Positions 36,297 through 45,436 of a stretch of 64,000 nt of DNA are shown piece after piece. Both the position numbers and the translations under genes were made by a program. A model generated the notes under the pieces. It was not told the DNA's origin. It saw only the letters and a program-made list of their open reading frames with translations, and searched no databases. Source of the DNA: Asticcacaulis solisilvae (GTDB lineage: Bacteria; Pseudomonadota; Alphaproteobacteria; Caulobacterales; Caulobacteraceae); contig NZ_JAGGMI010000002.1 in NCBI RefSeq assembly GCF_017875235.1, positions 62,001-126,000 on the forward strand, written 5' to 3'. Numbering within the stretch: the stretch's first letter is position 1; the number at the start of each line of letters is the position of its first letter.

Positions 36297-36303
36297 CTGA
36301 CGC

Positions 36304-36801
36304 TTACTCGAAAACGACGAGGGCTTCGCCGAATTCGACCGGCTGGGCGTCGCTGACGAGAATCTGGGCCACCGTGCCTTCGCGCGGCGACGGGATCGGG
36401 TTCATGGTCTTCATGGCTTCGACGATCAGTAGCGTCTGGCCCTGCTTGATCTTGTCGCCGACCTTGATGAAGGCAGGCGCGCCGGGCTGCGGCGACAGGT
36501 AAACCGTGCCGACCATGGGCGACTTGATGGCGTCCTTGGGGGCGCCGGCCGGTGCGGCTGCCGTTTCAGGAGTCGCAGCGGGCACGGCCTGTGGGGCGGC
36601 AGCGGCGGGTGCGGGTGCAGGGCTTTGCGGCGCCGCGACGTAGGACACGGCCGGGGCGGCGGTCAGTTGACGCGCGACGCGGATTTTCAGCTCGCCTTGT
36701 TCGACCTCGATTTCCGACAGATCGGTTTCCTTGAGGATGTCGGCCAGCTTGCGCACCAGCTTCGGATCGATCGGATCGGCTGGGGTTTTGGAAGTCGTCA
36801 T
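36304..36801 (-). CDS. accB: Biotin carboxyl carrier protein of acetyl-CoA carboxylase
   Basis: A 165-residue carrier with an N-terminal helical part (residues 1-45), an Ala/Pro-rich flexible linker (about 52-92) and a C-terminal biotinyl domain. The biotinylated lysine lies in VEAMKTMNPI, and SPMVGTVYLSP-thumb type sequence precedes it (IKSPMVGTVYLSPQPGAPAF). It is the first gene of accB-accC and follows aroQ by 42 bases on the same strand. Confidence 0.97.
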   Translation of the reverse strand: MTTSKTPADPIDPKLVRKLADILKETDLSEIEVEQGELKIRVARQLTAAPAVSYVAAPQSPAPAPAAAAPQAVPAATPETAAAPAGAPKDAIKSPMVGTVYLSPQPGAPAFIKVGDKIKQGQTLLIVEAMKTMNPIPSPREGTVAQILVSDAQPVEFGEALVVFE

Positions 36802-36843
36802 GTAATAACCTTGTATGCCGTCTTTTCCCGGGAAAAGACTGAG

Positions 36844-37287
36844 TTAGGCCTTATTTGTCATGGACTGGGCGGCTTGAATCGCCAGTTCATAACCAAACAC
36901 GCCGAAACCCGCAATAATGCCTTTGGCCGCCAGTGACACATAAGAGTGATGGCGGAAAGGCTCGCGGGTCTGAGGGTTGGACAGGTGGCACTCGATGACC
37001 GGTATGCTGAGGGCTTTCAGCGCATCGAGGAGCGCCACGGAGGTGTGGCCGTAACCCGCCGGATTGATGATCAGCGCGCAAGCTTTCTCGCGTGCTTCGT
37101 GAATCCAGTCGATCAGTTCGCCCTCATGATTGCTCTGGCGGAAGACGAGATCATAGCCGGTGCCCTCAAGGCGGGTACGGCAGGTCGATTCGATGTCCTT
37201 GAGGGTGGTGTAGCCATAAATTTCCGGTTCACGGACCCCAAGCAGGTTGAGGTTGGGGCCGTTGAGGACATATATGGTCTGAGTCAT
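36844..37287 (-). CDS. aroQ: Type II 3-dehydroquinate dehydratase
   Basis: A 147-residue dodecameric enzyme of the shikimate pathway. Motifs: [19 protein letters not shown] (catalytic Arg/Tyr lid), [36 protein letters not shown] and [19 protein letters not shown] (catalytic His). A GTG at 37296 extends it by three codons; ATG 37287 is preferred. It precedes accB on the same strand, an order often seen in alphaproteobacteria. Confidence 0.96.
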   Translation of the reverse strand: MTQTIYVLNGPNLNLLGVREPEIYGYTTLKDIESTCRTRLEGTGYDLVFRQSNHEGELIDWIHEAREKACALIINPAGYGHTSVALLDALKALSIPVIECHLSNPQTREPFRHHSYVSLAAKGIIAGFGVFGYELAIQAAQSMTNKA

Positions 37288-37395
37288 CGGGCTCACGGGC
37301 GGGTTGACGAAGCGGCACTTGTATCAACGGGGACGTTTCGCCACAAGTCGAACTATTCCGCAATCCCGCCGCTTTAGGAAAAATATGGTTCCCAA

Positions 37396-37596
37396 ATGGT
37401 AAATATCGTGCTGAACGGCGAGGAAAAACAGGTTGCCGCGGGGACGGTCACCGCTTTAATCGACGAAATCGGCCTGGATGGCCGCAAGGTGGCGGTCGAG
37501 CGGAATTTGGAGATCGTGCCCAAATCACAGTACCTGGGGACGGCTTTGAGCGACGGCGACCGGATCGAAATCGTCCATTTTGTGGGAGGCGGATAG
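37396..37596 (+). CDS. thiS: Sulfur carrier protein ThiS
   Basis: A 66-residue ubiquitin-like protein that carries sulfur as a C-terminal thiocarboxylate for the thiazole of thiamine. It ends VGGG; the Gly-Gly tail and ALSDGDRIEIVHFVGGG are diagnostic, with LNGEEKQV at the start. The partner thiG lies 240 bases downstream on the same strand, separated by a repeat element. Confidence 0.94.
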   Translation: MVNIVLNGEEKQVAAGTVTALIDEIGLDGRKVAVERNLEIVPKSQYLGTALSDGDRIEIVHFVGGG

Positions 37597-37652
37597 TTGC
37601 TTTCTTTCCCTTCCTTACTCGTTTCGCAAGATCGAATGGAAAATTGGACACT

Positions 37653-37806
37653 ATTCGCCCTCCCCATTTATGGGGAGGGGGACCGCCGATAGGCGGTGGG
37701 CGGGGCTTCTTGTAGAAATTCCGAACACCGAACATGTAACATTGTATGTTGGCCCCGCCCACCATCCTTCGGATGGTCCCCCCTCCCCATAAATGGGAGG
37801 GCGAAG
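37653..37806. repeat. MITE-like inverted repeat between thiS and thiG
   Basis: Left unit CGCCCTCCCCATTTATGGGGAGGGGGACCGCC...GGTGGGCGGGGC and an inverted right unit GGCCCCGCCCACC...CCCTCCCCATAAATGGGAGGGCG (each quoted only in part: CCCTCCCCATTTATGGGGAG and mirror). The right unit has lost one G. About 50 AT-richer bases lie between. If transcribed with thiS it forms a large hairpin between the two coupled genes. Confidence 0.8.
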
Positions 37807-37836
37807 TGGTCAGGCTTTATCTAGGATATGATTGAT

Positions 37837-38637
37837 ATGCCCGATACCATCGCTCAAGAGCTCAACACCGCCGAAACCTGGACCGTCGCTGGCCGGACCT
37901 TCACGTCGCGCCTGATCGTCGGCACGGGCAAGTACAAGGACTACGCCCAGAACGCCGCGGCCGCGCGCGCTTCGGGCGCCGAAATCGTTACGGTCGCCGT
38001 GCGCCGAGTCAACCTGACCGATCCGAACCAGCCGATGCTGATGGACTTCGTCAAGCCCGACGAATTCACCTACCTGCCCAACACCGCCGGCTGCTTTACC
38101 GGCGAAGACGCCGTCCGCACTCTGCGCCTGGCGCGCGAAGCCGGCGGCTGGGACCTGGTCAAGCTCGAAGTCCTGTCGGACCCCAAGACGCTTTATCCCG
38201 ACATGGAAGAAACGCTGCGCTCGCTGAAGCTGCTGGTGAAGGACGGCTTTAGCGTCATGGTCTACTGTTCGGACGACCCGGTCTATGCCCGCAAGCTGGA
38301 AGAGGCGGGGGCCGCCGCCATCATGCCTTTGGCCGCGCCGATCGGTTCGGGCCTGGGCATCCAGAACCCGGTGACGCTGCGCATCATTATCGAAAACGCC
38401 AAGGTGCCGGTTCTCGTCGATGCCGGGGTCGGCACGGCCTCCGAAGCCGCCGAAGCCATGGAACTGGGTTGCGATGCTGTCCTGATGAATACCGCGATTG
38501 CCGAAGCCAAGGACCCAATTCGCATGGCGCGCGCCATGAAGCACGCGGTCATCGCCGGCCGCGAAGCCTATCTGGCCGGACGGATGCCGCGCAAGCTCTA
38601 CGCCGATCCGTCGTCGCCGTTGGCCGGGCTGATCTGA
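37837..38637 (+). CDS. thiG: Thiazole synthase
   Basis: A 266-residue TIM-barrel enzyme that joins DXP, dehydroglycine and ThiS thiocarboxylate into the thiazole phosphate of thiamine. The Schiff-base lysine lies in [16 protein letters not shown]; phosphate and substrate motifs are [27 protein letters not shown] and [23 protein letters not shown] 37837 has AGGA ten bases upstream; ATG 37828 is only one base from that site. thiS lies upstream; no other thiamine gene is in the window. Confidence 0.96.
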   Translation: MPDTIAQELNTAETWTVAGRTFTSRLIVGTGKYKDYAQNAAAARASGAEIVTVAVRRVNLTDPNQPMLMDFVKPDEFTYLPNTAGCFTGEDAVRTLRLAREAGGWDLVKLEVLSDPKTLYPDMEETLRSLKLLVKDGFSVMVYCSDDPVYARKLEEAGAAAIMPLAAPIGSGLGIQNPVTLRIIIENAKVPVLVDAGVGTASEAAEAMELGCDAVLMNTAIAEAKDPIRMARAMKHAVIAGREAYLAGRMPRKLYADPSSPLAGLI

Positions 38638-38643
38638 CGGGAC

Positions 38644-39096
38644 CTATTTGAAGGCCGGCTTCCGCCCCAGCAGGGCCAGCATGTCCTCGAGCACGGCAAG
38701 ATCGACGGGCTTGACCAGATGCAGGTCAAAGCCGGCCTCGGCCGTGCGGCGGCGCATTTCCGAATCGCCCCAACCGGTCTGCGCGATGATCTTGATGCCG
38801 GAATGACGCGGATCGGCGCGAAGGGCGCGTGCGACTTGCAGCCCGTTGAGACCCGGCATGCCGAGATCGAGCAGGATGACGTCCGGCTGAAACCGCTCGA
38901 CCGCCTCAAGCGCACACCGTCCGTCGTGACATACCTCCACCGTATAGCCGTGCGATTCAACCGCCCAGGCCAAAGTCATGGCCGACGGCACATTGTCGTC
39001 GACGACAAGGATACGCAACGGGTCATCCTGAGATGAGGACGAAGGCACGAACACGCGTTCCGCAATAAGCGCAGAGGAATAGGACATAGACAGCAT
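38644..39096 (-). CDS. Single-domain response regulator
   Basis: A 150-residue receiver with no output domain. After about 25 leader residues it shows VVDDN (acidic pocket), the phospho-Asp in VILLDLGMPGLNGLQVARAL, AQTGW (switch Thr) and VKPVD (Lys). The QTGWG version resembles receivers fused to hybrid kinases. It is convergent with thiG six bases away. No kinase is adjacent, so its partner is elsewhere. The start may be 39096 or 39087. Confidence 0.85.
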   Translation of the reverse strand: MLSMSYSSALIAERVFVPSSSSQDDPLRILVVDDNVPSAMTLAWAVESHGYTVEVCHDGRCALEAVERFQPDVILLDLGMPGLNGLQVARALRADPRHSGIKIIAQTGWGDSEMRRRTAEAGFDLHLVKPVDLAVLEDMLALLGRKPAFK

Positions 39097-39177
39097 TTCA
39101 GTTTTGGGGATACCGGCGGACGGCGGTATCCATGACTGTAACGCATTCAAAATAAAGAAGCTGTGTGGAGCACCGTC

Positions 39178-39651
39178 TTACGACGACTTTGTAAGGGGAG
39201 ACTTGGTCATCGGCGCCTTCTTGACGCCGGACTTACGCGCCGCCCGTCGCGCCTTTGTCACGGCTATCGTGCCGATCAGCAACGCCAGCAGCACACCCCA
39301 CGCCGCGATAGTCTGAACAACCAGCAACGCCGTGACGCCGACGCCGATATTCAGCAACACGATGATATCGATGGCCACACTGACGATCTGCCCCAACAGT
39401 GCCCATTGCGGCCAAGGGTGCTGGGTGTTCCAGCAGGCAATATAGAAGCCGAGCAGGCAGATGACGTCGGCCACCAGCATATAGGCGGCGATGTGATCGC
39501 TTGAAACCAGGGAAAATCCCATGGTCAGGAGATAGCCTGACAGGTAGATAAACGCGCCGAATCGTTCGCGCCATGTCCCCGCGACAATCGCGTAGAGACA
39601 CACCAAGGCGACGGCGCACGCGCCAAGTTGTGTCACCCATGACTGCAACAT
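39178..39651 (-). CDS. Hypothetical membrane protein
   Basis: A 157-residue protein with about four hydrophobic helices (roughly 5-22, 30-48, 55-75 and 90-130) and a basic C-terminal tail (KARRAARKSGVKKAPMTKSP). No family motif was recognised. It lies alone between the receiver gene and a small soluble protein gene on the same strand. A longer frame in another phase overlaps it but has no protein-like composition. Confidence 0.65.
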   Translation of the reverse strand: MLQSWVTQLGACAVALVCLYAIVAGTWRERFGAFIYLSGYLLTMGFSLVSSDHIAAYMLVADVICLLGFYIACWNTQHPWPQWALLGQIVSVAIDIIVLLNIGVGVTALLVVQTIAAWGVLLALLIGTIAVTKARRAARKSGVKKAPMTKSPLTKSS

Positions 39652-39740
39652 GCCCGTTCCCCGTTATTGCCCGACTCGTCGTCAGGGACGGATAGAACAG
39701 GGAAAGGGCATGTCTGACAAGGCTAAACCTCAACTCTCGG

Positions 39741-40109
39741 TCAAGTCGTCGCAAGAGGTGCGGCCAGCCGGCTGACCGACGTGTCGTCCTTGGGCTTGTC
39801 CCCGTCCTTTGGGCTGTCATCAAGCGGCATCATCGCCGCAGGAACACCGATATGCTTGCGAATGCGCGTAAGGCCCCGGTGCGCCTCGGCCATGTAGCCT
39901 TGCGCTTCATTCAGTGCCTGCATCGCCTTAAGGGTATTCTCGTTGACCTCGGTCGACCGCGCAGGGGACAGCTCCAGTGCGCGCCGTGAGGTGATATAGG
40001 TTTCCATCAGGTGCGCCGCTTCGCCAAGCGCCGTATCGATGGCTTCCTCGGCGGCGCGGATCTGGACCTGGACGGCCCGGGCAACATTGACCGTTTTCTC
40101 TATAGACAT
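39741..40109 (-). CDS. Hypothetical helical protein
   Basis: A 122-residue soluble protein that is mostly helical (VARAVQVQIRAAEEAIDTAL through residue 95) with an acidic, disordered C-terminus containing SPKDGDKPKDD. The ATG at 40109 has a good ribosome site (GAGAGGA, six-base spacing), which rules out the upstream start at 40184. No family is recognised. Confidence 0.7.
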   Translation of the reverse strand: MSIEKTVNVARAVQVQIRAAEEAIDTALGEAAHLMETYITSRRALELSPARSTEVNENTLKAMQALNEAQGYMAEAHRGLTRIRKHIGVPAAMMPLDDSPKDGDKPKDDTSVSRLAAPLATT

Positions 40110-40239
40110 GATTTGTCCTCTCACTGACACATCGTCCGGAAAACGCTGGACGCGCGCCGAGATTAGGACAGCCAGAGATTGCAAATCGTGAAAAAGTAAA
40201 CTTAAATCAATGTTTACTACGAATTTCTTAATTAAAGGA

Positions 40240-41043
40240 TTAACCCGCCTTTAATCTCTGGCGTTCCGCTTCGACGGCCGCTTTCAGGTCATCCATCTTG
40301 GCGCCGTCGATGATCCGTGTGCCGACGATGAACATCGGCGTGCCGGTGATGTTAAGGTCCGAACCCAGCGTGATGACGCGGTCGATATGGTCATGGACCT
40401 CTTTTGACGACGCGGCCTCGCTGACCGCCTTGATGTCCAGTCCCGCGCGGGTCATCAGGGCCATCATGTCGGCCTCGCTCGTGACCTTGCCCTCCATCAG
40501 GGCGTAATGCATCGCCTCATACTGGCCGGTCTTCGCGGCGCCCAGCGCGAACGCCGCCAGGGGCCGCGAGTTCTGGTTGATGACCGGATATTCCTTGACG
40601 ATGATCGCGACATCCTTGTTTTCCTCAAGGAAGGTCTTCAGCCTGGGCGCGGCGGCGCGGCAGTAGCCGCAATTGTAATCGAGGAATTCGACGACCTTTA
40701 TCGGCGCGTTGGGATTGCCGAGGACGGGGTCGGATGCGTCCTTGTAGAGCGACGCCTGGTGCGTCTTGACGCCTTCGAGCGTCTTGGCCGACGCCTCGGC
40801 CAGTTGCTGCCTTTGCAGTTCCAGGCTGGCGTCCTTGAGCATGGACGGCTTGGCCATCAGGCCGGAGCGCACCTGGTAGGCCTGGAGTTGCGGCACGACA
40901 TAGGGCGCCGCCGCCAGGATGACCGCCAGGACGGACAGGCCCAGCGTGATATTGGCCTGGGTGAAGACGCCGGCCAGCGGCGACGCGGAAGGTGCGGGAG
41001 CAGGCTTCGGCGCTTCGGGCGCCGGGGTGTTGTCTTCGGTCAC
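40240..41043 (-). CDS. Membrane-anchored DsbA-family thiol oxidoreductase
   Basis: A 267-residue protein with a Pro/Ala-rich cytoplasmic tail, one membrane helix (about residues 32-50) and a periplasmic thioredoxin-fold domain. The active site is CGYC (C125, C128) in LDYNCGYC, and the cis-Pro loop is ITGTPMFIVG. An N-terminal helical extension before the fold resembles the ScsC/Com1 group. It probably oxidises or isomerises disulfides of exported proteins. It starts 20 bases after the M48 protease stop, so both are likely one envelope quality-control operon. Confidence 0.9.
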   Translation of the reverse strand: MTEDNTPAPEAPKPAPAPSASPLAGVFTQANITLGLSVLAVILAAAPYVVPQLQAYQVRSGLMAKPSMLKDASLELQRQQLAEASAKTLEGVKTHQASLYKDASDPVLGNPNAPIKVVEFLDYNCGYCRAAAPRLKTFLEENKDVAIIVKEYPVINQNSRPLAAFALGAAKTGQYEAMHYALMEGKVTSEADMMALMTRAGLDIKAVSEAASSKEVHDHIDRVITLGSDLNITGTPMFIVGTRIIDGAKMDDLKAAVEAERQRLKAG

Positions 41044-41063
41044 TTGGCTATGTCTTTCAGTTC

Positions 41064-42515
41064 TTAATTACGCCGGCGGCGCTTGGTTTCGCCGTCGACC
41101 GGCGCCACGCCCATCTCATAGGATGCCGCCATGACGATGTCACGCGCCCGGCGGTATTCCGGCGAGGTTGCCTCCAGATATTTCTGCGACCACACCGCCG
41201 AGGTCCGCGCGCCCATATAGTCGCCGCCATAGAACTGCGCCTCGGCCTGGGCCAGCCGCGCCATGCCCGGCTGCTTCAGGCCGTCATAGGCCTGGGCCAT
41301 CTGCTCCCAGGCAAAGCTGTTGTCCTCCTCGGCCTTCAGCGACTCCTGAAGATTGACCAGGGCCGCGTTCAGATTGTCCTTGTCGCCCAGGGCGATCTGG
41401 GTCTGGGCCAGGTTGAGGCGCAGAAGCGGCGCGTCCGGCATCAGGGCAACGGCCTTTTCGTGCGCCGGTTCGGCCAGGGCCGCCCGGCTGGTTTCGAAAT
41501 AGATCTGGCCCTTCAGCTCCCACAGATAGGCGTTGCCGGGCTGTTCGGCGATCAGGCCATCCAGTTGCGTCAGCGCCTTGTCCCAGTCGCCGCGCTTATA
41601 GGTCGCGATGACGCGCGCATAGCGGGCCGGATATGAGGTATCGCTCTCCGGATACATGTTGAAGGTCTTGATCGGGTCATTCAGGAAGCCCGCAAGCTTG
41701 GCCTGAACGATCTTGAACTGGGCCACCGTCTCGGGCGGATCGACCGCATTGTAGTGCGGCTGCGCCTCGACCATGCGGCGCAGGCTCTGGATGCGTTCGC
41801 GCGACAGGGGGTGGGTAATGAAGAACTTGTACCGTTCAGCGTTCGAGAAGGTCTCGACATTGCGGAAGTTGTAGAAGAACTCGACCAGGCCCTTGCCCGA
41901 CATGCCGGCGCGCTCCAGCGCCTTGGCGCCCGCGGCGTCGGCGGCCGATTCCTGGGTCTGCATGTAGCGAAGGGCATTCAGCGTACCGAAGGTCGTCGAC
42001 GAGCCCATGAGCGCGGCGCCGGCGGACGGCGCCTTGGCCATCAAGGCGATGACACCTAAGCCAAGCGCGATCGCCGTCGGCATCTTGGCCGCCTGCATGA
42101 TCTCGTCCGTGCGCATCATGTGGCCGCCGCTCAGGTGGCCGGCTTCGTGGGCGACGACGCCGAACAGCTCGTTGGGCGTTTTGGCCTCGAGGATCAGGCC
42201 GGTATTGAGACCCATGCGCAGGCCGGTGGTGGCAAAGGCGTTCAGTTCGTCGTCGGCGATCAAAAGGTACTGGACCTTGTCGGCGTCCAGGCCCGACGCG
42301 ACCATGATCGGCCGGGTTTCTTTTTTCAGGAACAGCTCGACTTCCGTGTCACGGATGACACCCTGCGCCTGGGCATTGCCCGCCAGGGCGAAGGCCAGCA
42401 ACGCCGCCGCCATGCAAACGCCGGTGCGCAACGCAGCACCAATCTTCGAAGGACCTCGGTTCATGGACGTAAATCCCGGCGCCGATACAGGATCAGCGCC
42501 CTTCTTATGTTTCAT
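41064..42515 (-). CDS. M48-family metalloprotease with TPR domain (BepA-like)
   Basis: A 483-residue periplasmic zinc protease. A signal peptide (processing near residue 50, AGNAQAQG) precedes the M48 domain with HEAGH (H123, E124, H127); a Glu-containing ESAADAAGAKALERAG supplies the third zinc ligand. TPR-like helical repeats fill the C-terminal half (about 290-460, ending KRRRRN). E. coli BepA degrades or helps fold outer-membrane LptD and Bam substrates. The start at 42515 has GGGGAAG upstream; ATG 42464 is an alternative giving a shorter signal. First gene of the pair with the DsbA-like protein. Confidence 0.9.
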   Translation of the reverse strand: MKHKKGADPVSAPGFTSMNRGPSKIGAALRTGVCMAAALLAFALAGNAQAQGVIRDTEVELFLKKETRPIMVASGLDADKVQYLLIADDELNAFATTGLRMGLNTGLILEAKTPNELFGVVAHEAGHLSGGHMMRTDEIMQAAKMPTAIALGLGVIALMAKAPSAGAALMGSSTTFGTLNALRYMQTQESAADAAGAKALERAGMSGKGLVEFFYNFRNVETFSNAERYKFFITHPLSRERIQSLRRMVEAQPHYNAVDPPETVAQFKIVQAKLAGFLNDPIKTFNMYPESDTSYPARYARVIATYKRGDWDKALTQLDGLIAEQPGNAYLWELKGQIYFETSRAALAEPAHEKAVALMPDAPLLRLNLAQTQIALGDKDNLNAALVNLQESLKAEEDNSFAWEQMAQAYDGLKQPGMARLAQAEAQFYGGDYMGARTSAVWSQKYLEATSPEYRRARDIVMAASYEMGVAPVDGETKRRRRN

Positions 42516-42582
42516 CGCGACTTCCCCAGCAGCTTATCGCTATCCGGCAAGCATGACAAATCTAAGGCGCTGAGCGGCAATA

Positions 42583-42618
42583 AAAAAGGGCTTCGGATGA
42601 AACCGAAGCCCTTTGTTT
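42583..42618 (-). terminator. Intrinsic terminator after rne
   Basis: AAAGGGCTTCGG and CCGAAGCCCTTT form a 12-bp perfect stem with an A run on the left, which reads as a T run after the stem for the leftward rne transcript. Confidence 0.9.
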
Positions 42619-42676
42619 CACATTTGCTTGTCGCGATATTTATCCAAAACTGCTTCACGCTTTTTGGATATCGCTT

Positions 42677-45436
42677 CTACCGCTTCCACCAGCCGCGCTT
42701 CGGCTTTTCCGGCGGGGCGGCGCTCGAGATGTCGTTCGGATCGATGGCGGCGGGCGCGGGCTCCGCGACAACCGTTTCGAGTTCCTTGGCGACGGCCAGG
42801 GCCGGTTCCGGAGCGACGATGACTGGATCGAGCGCGGTCAGGTCGGTCTCCTGGGCGGCGACGATCGACGGCGTCTCGGCGGCCTTCTTGCGCGAACGGG
42901 TGGCGCGGGCAGGGCGGGCCACGACCGGTTCCGCCACGTCGGCGACAACGGTTTCGGTCGGTTCAACAGCCTCGGCGACCTCGGCCTTCTTGCGCGAGCG
43001 CTTCGGACGGGCGCGGACCTCGACCGGCGGCAGCTCGGCCTCAACCGCTTCCAAAGGCGCGGCCTCGGTCGCGACCGGTTCGGCGGGCGCCTCTTCGGTC
43101 GTCACGACATTGCGGCCCTTGCGCGGCGGACGGGCGCGCTTGGGCGCCGGCTGATTGCGCAGGTCGTCGGGCACCAGCGAGGTCGGCTGGGTGTTCTCCG
43201 CGCCCAAAGGCTGGTTCACGACCGGAGCGGTCGAGGTGCTGCCGATGGCGCCGGCCGCCGCGACACCCGCGACGTCACCCATGGGGGCGACGGCCGGACG
43301 CGCCGGACGCGCCGCCTGCTGTTGCTGCTGCTCTTCGAACGGATCGATCCAGACATAGGGCGCTTCCAGCGACGGCGTGCGGGCACGCACCCAGCCGTAG
43401 GGCTCGCGCGGACGGCTCTCGAAGCCGGCGCGGCGGCCACCCCTGCGGCCACGACGACGACGGCCACGGCCATTGCGGCGAAAATCGCCATCGTCCTCTT
43501 CGCCATCCTCGTCATCGCCGTCTTCGGCGGCGCTGTCCGCAGCCGCTTCAGCTTCACCTTCACCGCGCTCGCGGCCACCATCACGGCCACCCCGGCGGCG
43601 GCGGCGGCGCTTGCCGCGGCGGCCACCTTCGCCGTCGTCACGATCCTCACGGGTCTGGACGCGGGCCGAGGCCTCGTCGTCATCCGTGTCCTCGCGTTCG
43701 ATAGCCTCTTCGTCCTCCTCGTCTTCCTCTTCATCCTCGACGTCGACGCTGAAGTCGAAGGCAACGGGTTCGGGGCGGACGGGCGGCGTAAAGTCGACCT
43801 CATCGGCGGTGACGGTGCGGATGATCTGCAGGTCGGTATGGCCGAGATCGGTATCGACCTCGATATTGACCTTCAGGCCCCATTCGGTGCGCAGCTTGGC
43901 GAGGTGCGCCTGCTTTTCGTTGAGGATGTAGAGCGCGACCGTCATCGGCAGCTTGACCGTGATGGCGCCGGCGCCGTTCTGCATCGCTTCCATGTCGATG
44001 CGGCGCATGGCCGAGAGGGCGGCGGAATCGACCGAACGGACACGGCCCATGCCTTCGCAGTGCGGGCAGGTGACGGTCGTGCCTTCCAGGAAGCCGGTGC
44101 GGCGGCGCTGGCGCGAGATTTCCATCAGGCCGAAGCCGGAAATCTTGCCCATCTGGATGCGGGCGCGGTCTTCCGCCAGCGCGTCCTTGAGCTTCTTTTC
44201 GACGGCCCGGTTGTTCTTGGGCTCGTCCATGTCGATGAAGTCGATGACGACCAGGCCGGCCAGGTCGCGCAGGCGCATCTGGCGCGCGGCCTCTTCGGCG
44301 GCCTCAAGATTGGTCTTGAGCGCCGTCGCCTCGATATTGCGTTCCTTGGTCGACTTGCCCGAGTTGACGTCGATGGCGACCAGGGCTTCGGTCTGGTTGA
44401 TGACCAGGTAGCCGCCGGACTTCAAAGCCACGACGGGCGAGTAGATCTTGGAGATCATGTCCTCGACGCCATAGCGCGCGAACAGCGGCGAATTGGCGCG
44501 ATAGGGCTGAATCTTCTTGGCCTGCGACGGCATGATCATGCGCATGAAGTCGCGGGCGGACTTGTAGCCTTCCTCGCCCTCGACCAGCACACCCGCGAAA
44601 TCCTTGTCGAACATGTCGCGGATGGCGCGCTTGACGAGGTCTTCCTCCTCGTAGATCAGCGCCGGGGCGTTCGAGCGCAGGGTCGTCTCGCGGATGGTTT
44701 CCCAGACGCGCAGCAGGTAGTCGTAGTCGCGCTTGATCTCCTGCTTGGTGCGCTTGGCGCCGGCCGTGCGAACGATCAGGCCCATGCCGTGCGGCACGTC
44801 CAGCGACTGGACCATGGACTTGAGACGCTTGCGGTCGGCCGCATTGGTGATCTTGCGCGAAATGCCGCCGCCGCGCGCCGTGTTCGGCATCAGCACGCAG
44901 TAACGTCCGGCCAGCGACAGGTAGGTAGTCAGGGCCGCGCCCTTGTTGCCGCGCTCTTCCTTGACGACCTGGACCAGCAATATCTGGCGGCGCTTGATGA
45001 CTTCCTGGATCTTGTAGCGGCGGATCAGGTGCTGGCGCAGGCGGCGCTCTTCGTCGGGCAGGTCGTCGCCTTCGTCCTCGTGATCCTCGTCCTCTGAGTC
45101 GTCGTCGTGGGCGTGACCATTATTGGCCTGCGCCTGGGCGGCCAGCTCGGCCATCAGCTTCTCGCGGTCGGCGACCGGGATCTGGTAGTAGTCGGGATGG
45201 ATTTCGTTGAAGGCCAGGAAGCCGTGGCGATTACCGCCATACTCGACGAAGGCGGCCTGCAGCGACGGCTCGACGCGCGTGACCTTGGCCAGATAGATGT
45301 TGCCGCGAAGCTGTTTGCGGCTGAGGCTTTCGAAATCGAATTCTTCGACGCGGGGGTTACCGTTTTGCTGGCCGTTGAGCACGACGACACGGGTCTCTTC
45401 CGTGTGCGTCGCGTCGATTAACATGGTTTTTGACAT
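42677..45436 (-). CDS. rne: Ribonuclease E
   Basis: A 919-residue endoribonuclease and degradosome scaffold. The N-terminal half has an S1 domain with an acidic insertion (about 95-120, DDDSEDEDHEDEGDD), the catalytic Mg site in VAIDVNSGKST and VIDFIDMDEP, and the zinc link C457-P-H-C460. The C-terminal half is disordered, with Glu/Asp and Arg-rich blocks. It ends KPKRGWWKR, matching the Gly-Trp-Trp tail that binds PNPase in Caulobacter RNase E. ATG 45436 is chosen because upstream in-frame residues are Pro-rich leader sequence. Confidence 0.96.
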   Translation of the reverse strand: MSKTMLIDATHTEETRVVVLNGQQNGNPRVEEFDFESLSRKQLRGNIYLAKVTRVEPSLQAAFVEYGGNRHGFLAFNEIHPDYYQIPVADREKLMAELAAQAQANNGHAHDDDSEDEDHEDEGDDLPDEERRLRQHLIRRYKIQEVIKRRQILLVQVVKEERGNKGAALTTYLSLAGRYCVLMPNTARGGGISRKITNAADRKRLKSMVQSLDVPHGMGLIVRTAGAKRTKQEIKRDYDYLLRVWETIRETTLRSNAPALIYEEEDLVKRAIRDMFDKDFAGVLVEGEEGYKSARDFMRMIMPSQAKKIQPYRANSPLFARYGVEDMISKIYSPVVALKSGGYLVINQTEALVAIDVNSGKSTKERNIEATALKTNLEAAEEAARQMRLRDLAGLVVIDFIDMDEPKNNRAVEKKLKDALAEDRARIQMGKISGFGLMEISRQRRRTGFLEGTTVTCPHCEGMGRVRSVDSAALSAMRRIDMEAMQNGAGAITVKLPMTVALYILNEKQAHLAKLRTEWGLKVNIEVDTDLGHTDLQIIRTVTADEVDFTPPVRPEPVAFDFSVDVEDEEEDEEDEEAIEREDTDDDEASARVQTREDRDDGEGGRRGKRRRRRRGGRDGGRERGEGEAEAAADSAAEDGDDEDGEEDDGDFRRNGRGRRRRGRRGGRRAGFESRPREPYGWVRARTPSLEAPYVWIDPFEEQQQQQAARPARPAVAPMGDVAGVAAAGAIGSTSTAPVVNQPLGAENTQPTSLVPDDLRNQPAPKRARPPRKGRNVVTTEEAPAEPVATEAAPLEAVEAELPPVEVRARPKRSRKKAEVAEAVEPTETVVADVAEPVVARPARATRSRKKAAETPSIVAAQETDLTALDPVIVAPEPALAVAKELETVVAEPAPAAIDPNDISSAAPPEKPKRGWWKR

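Noticed and set aside
43322-45097. 591-codon frame opposite rne
   Set aside because: It is antisense to the diagnostic RNase E core and tail; no independent evidence.
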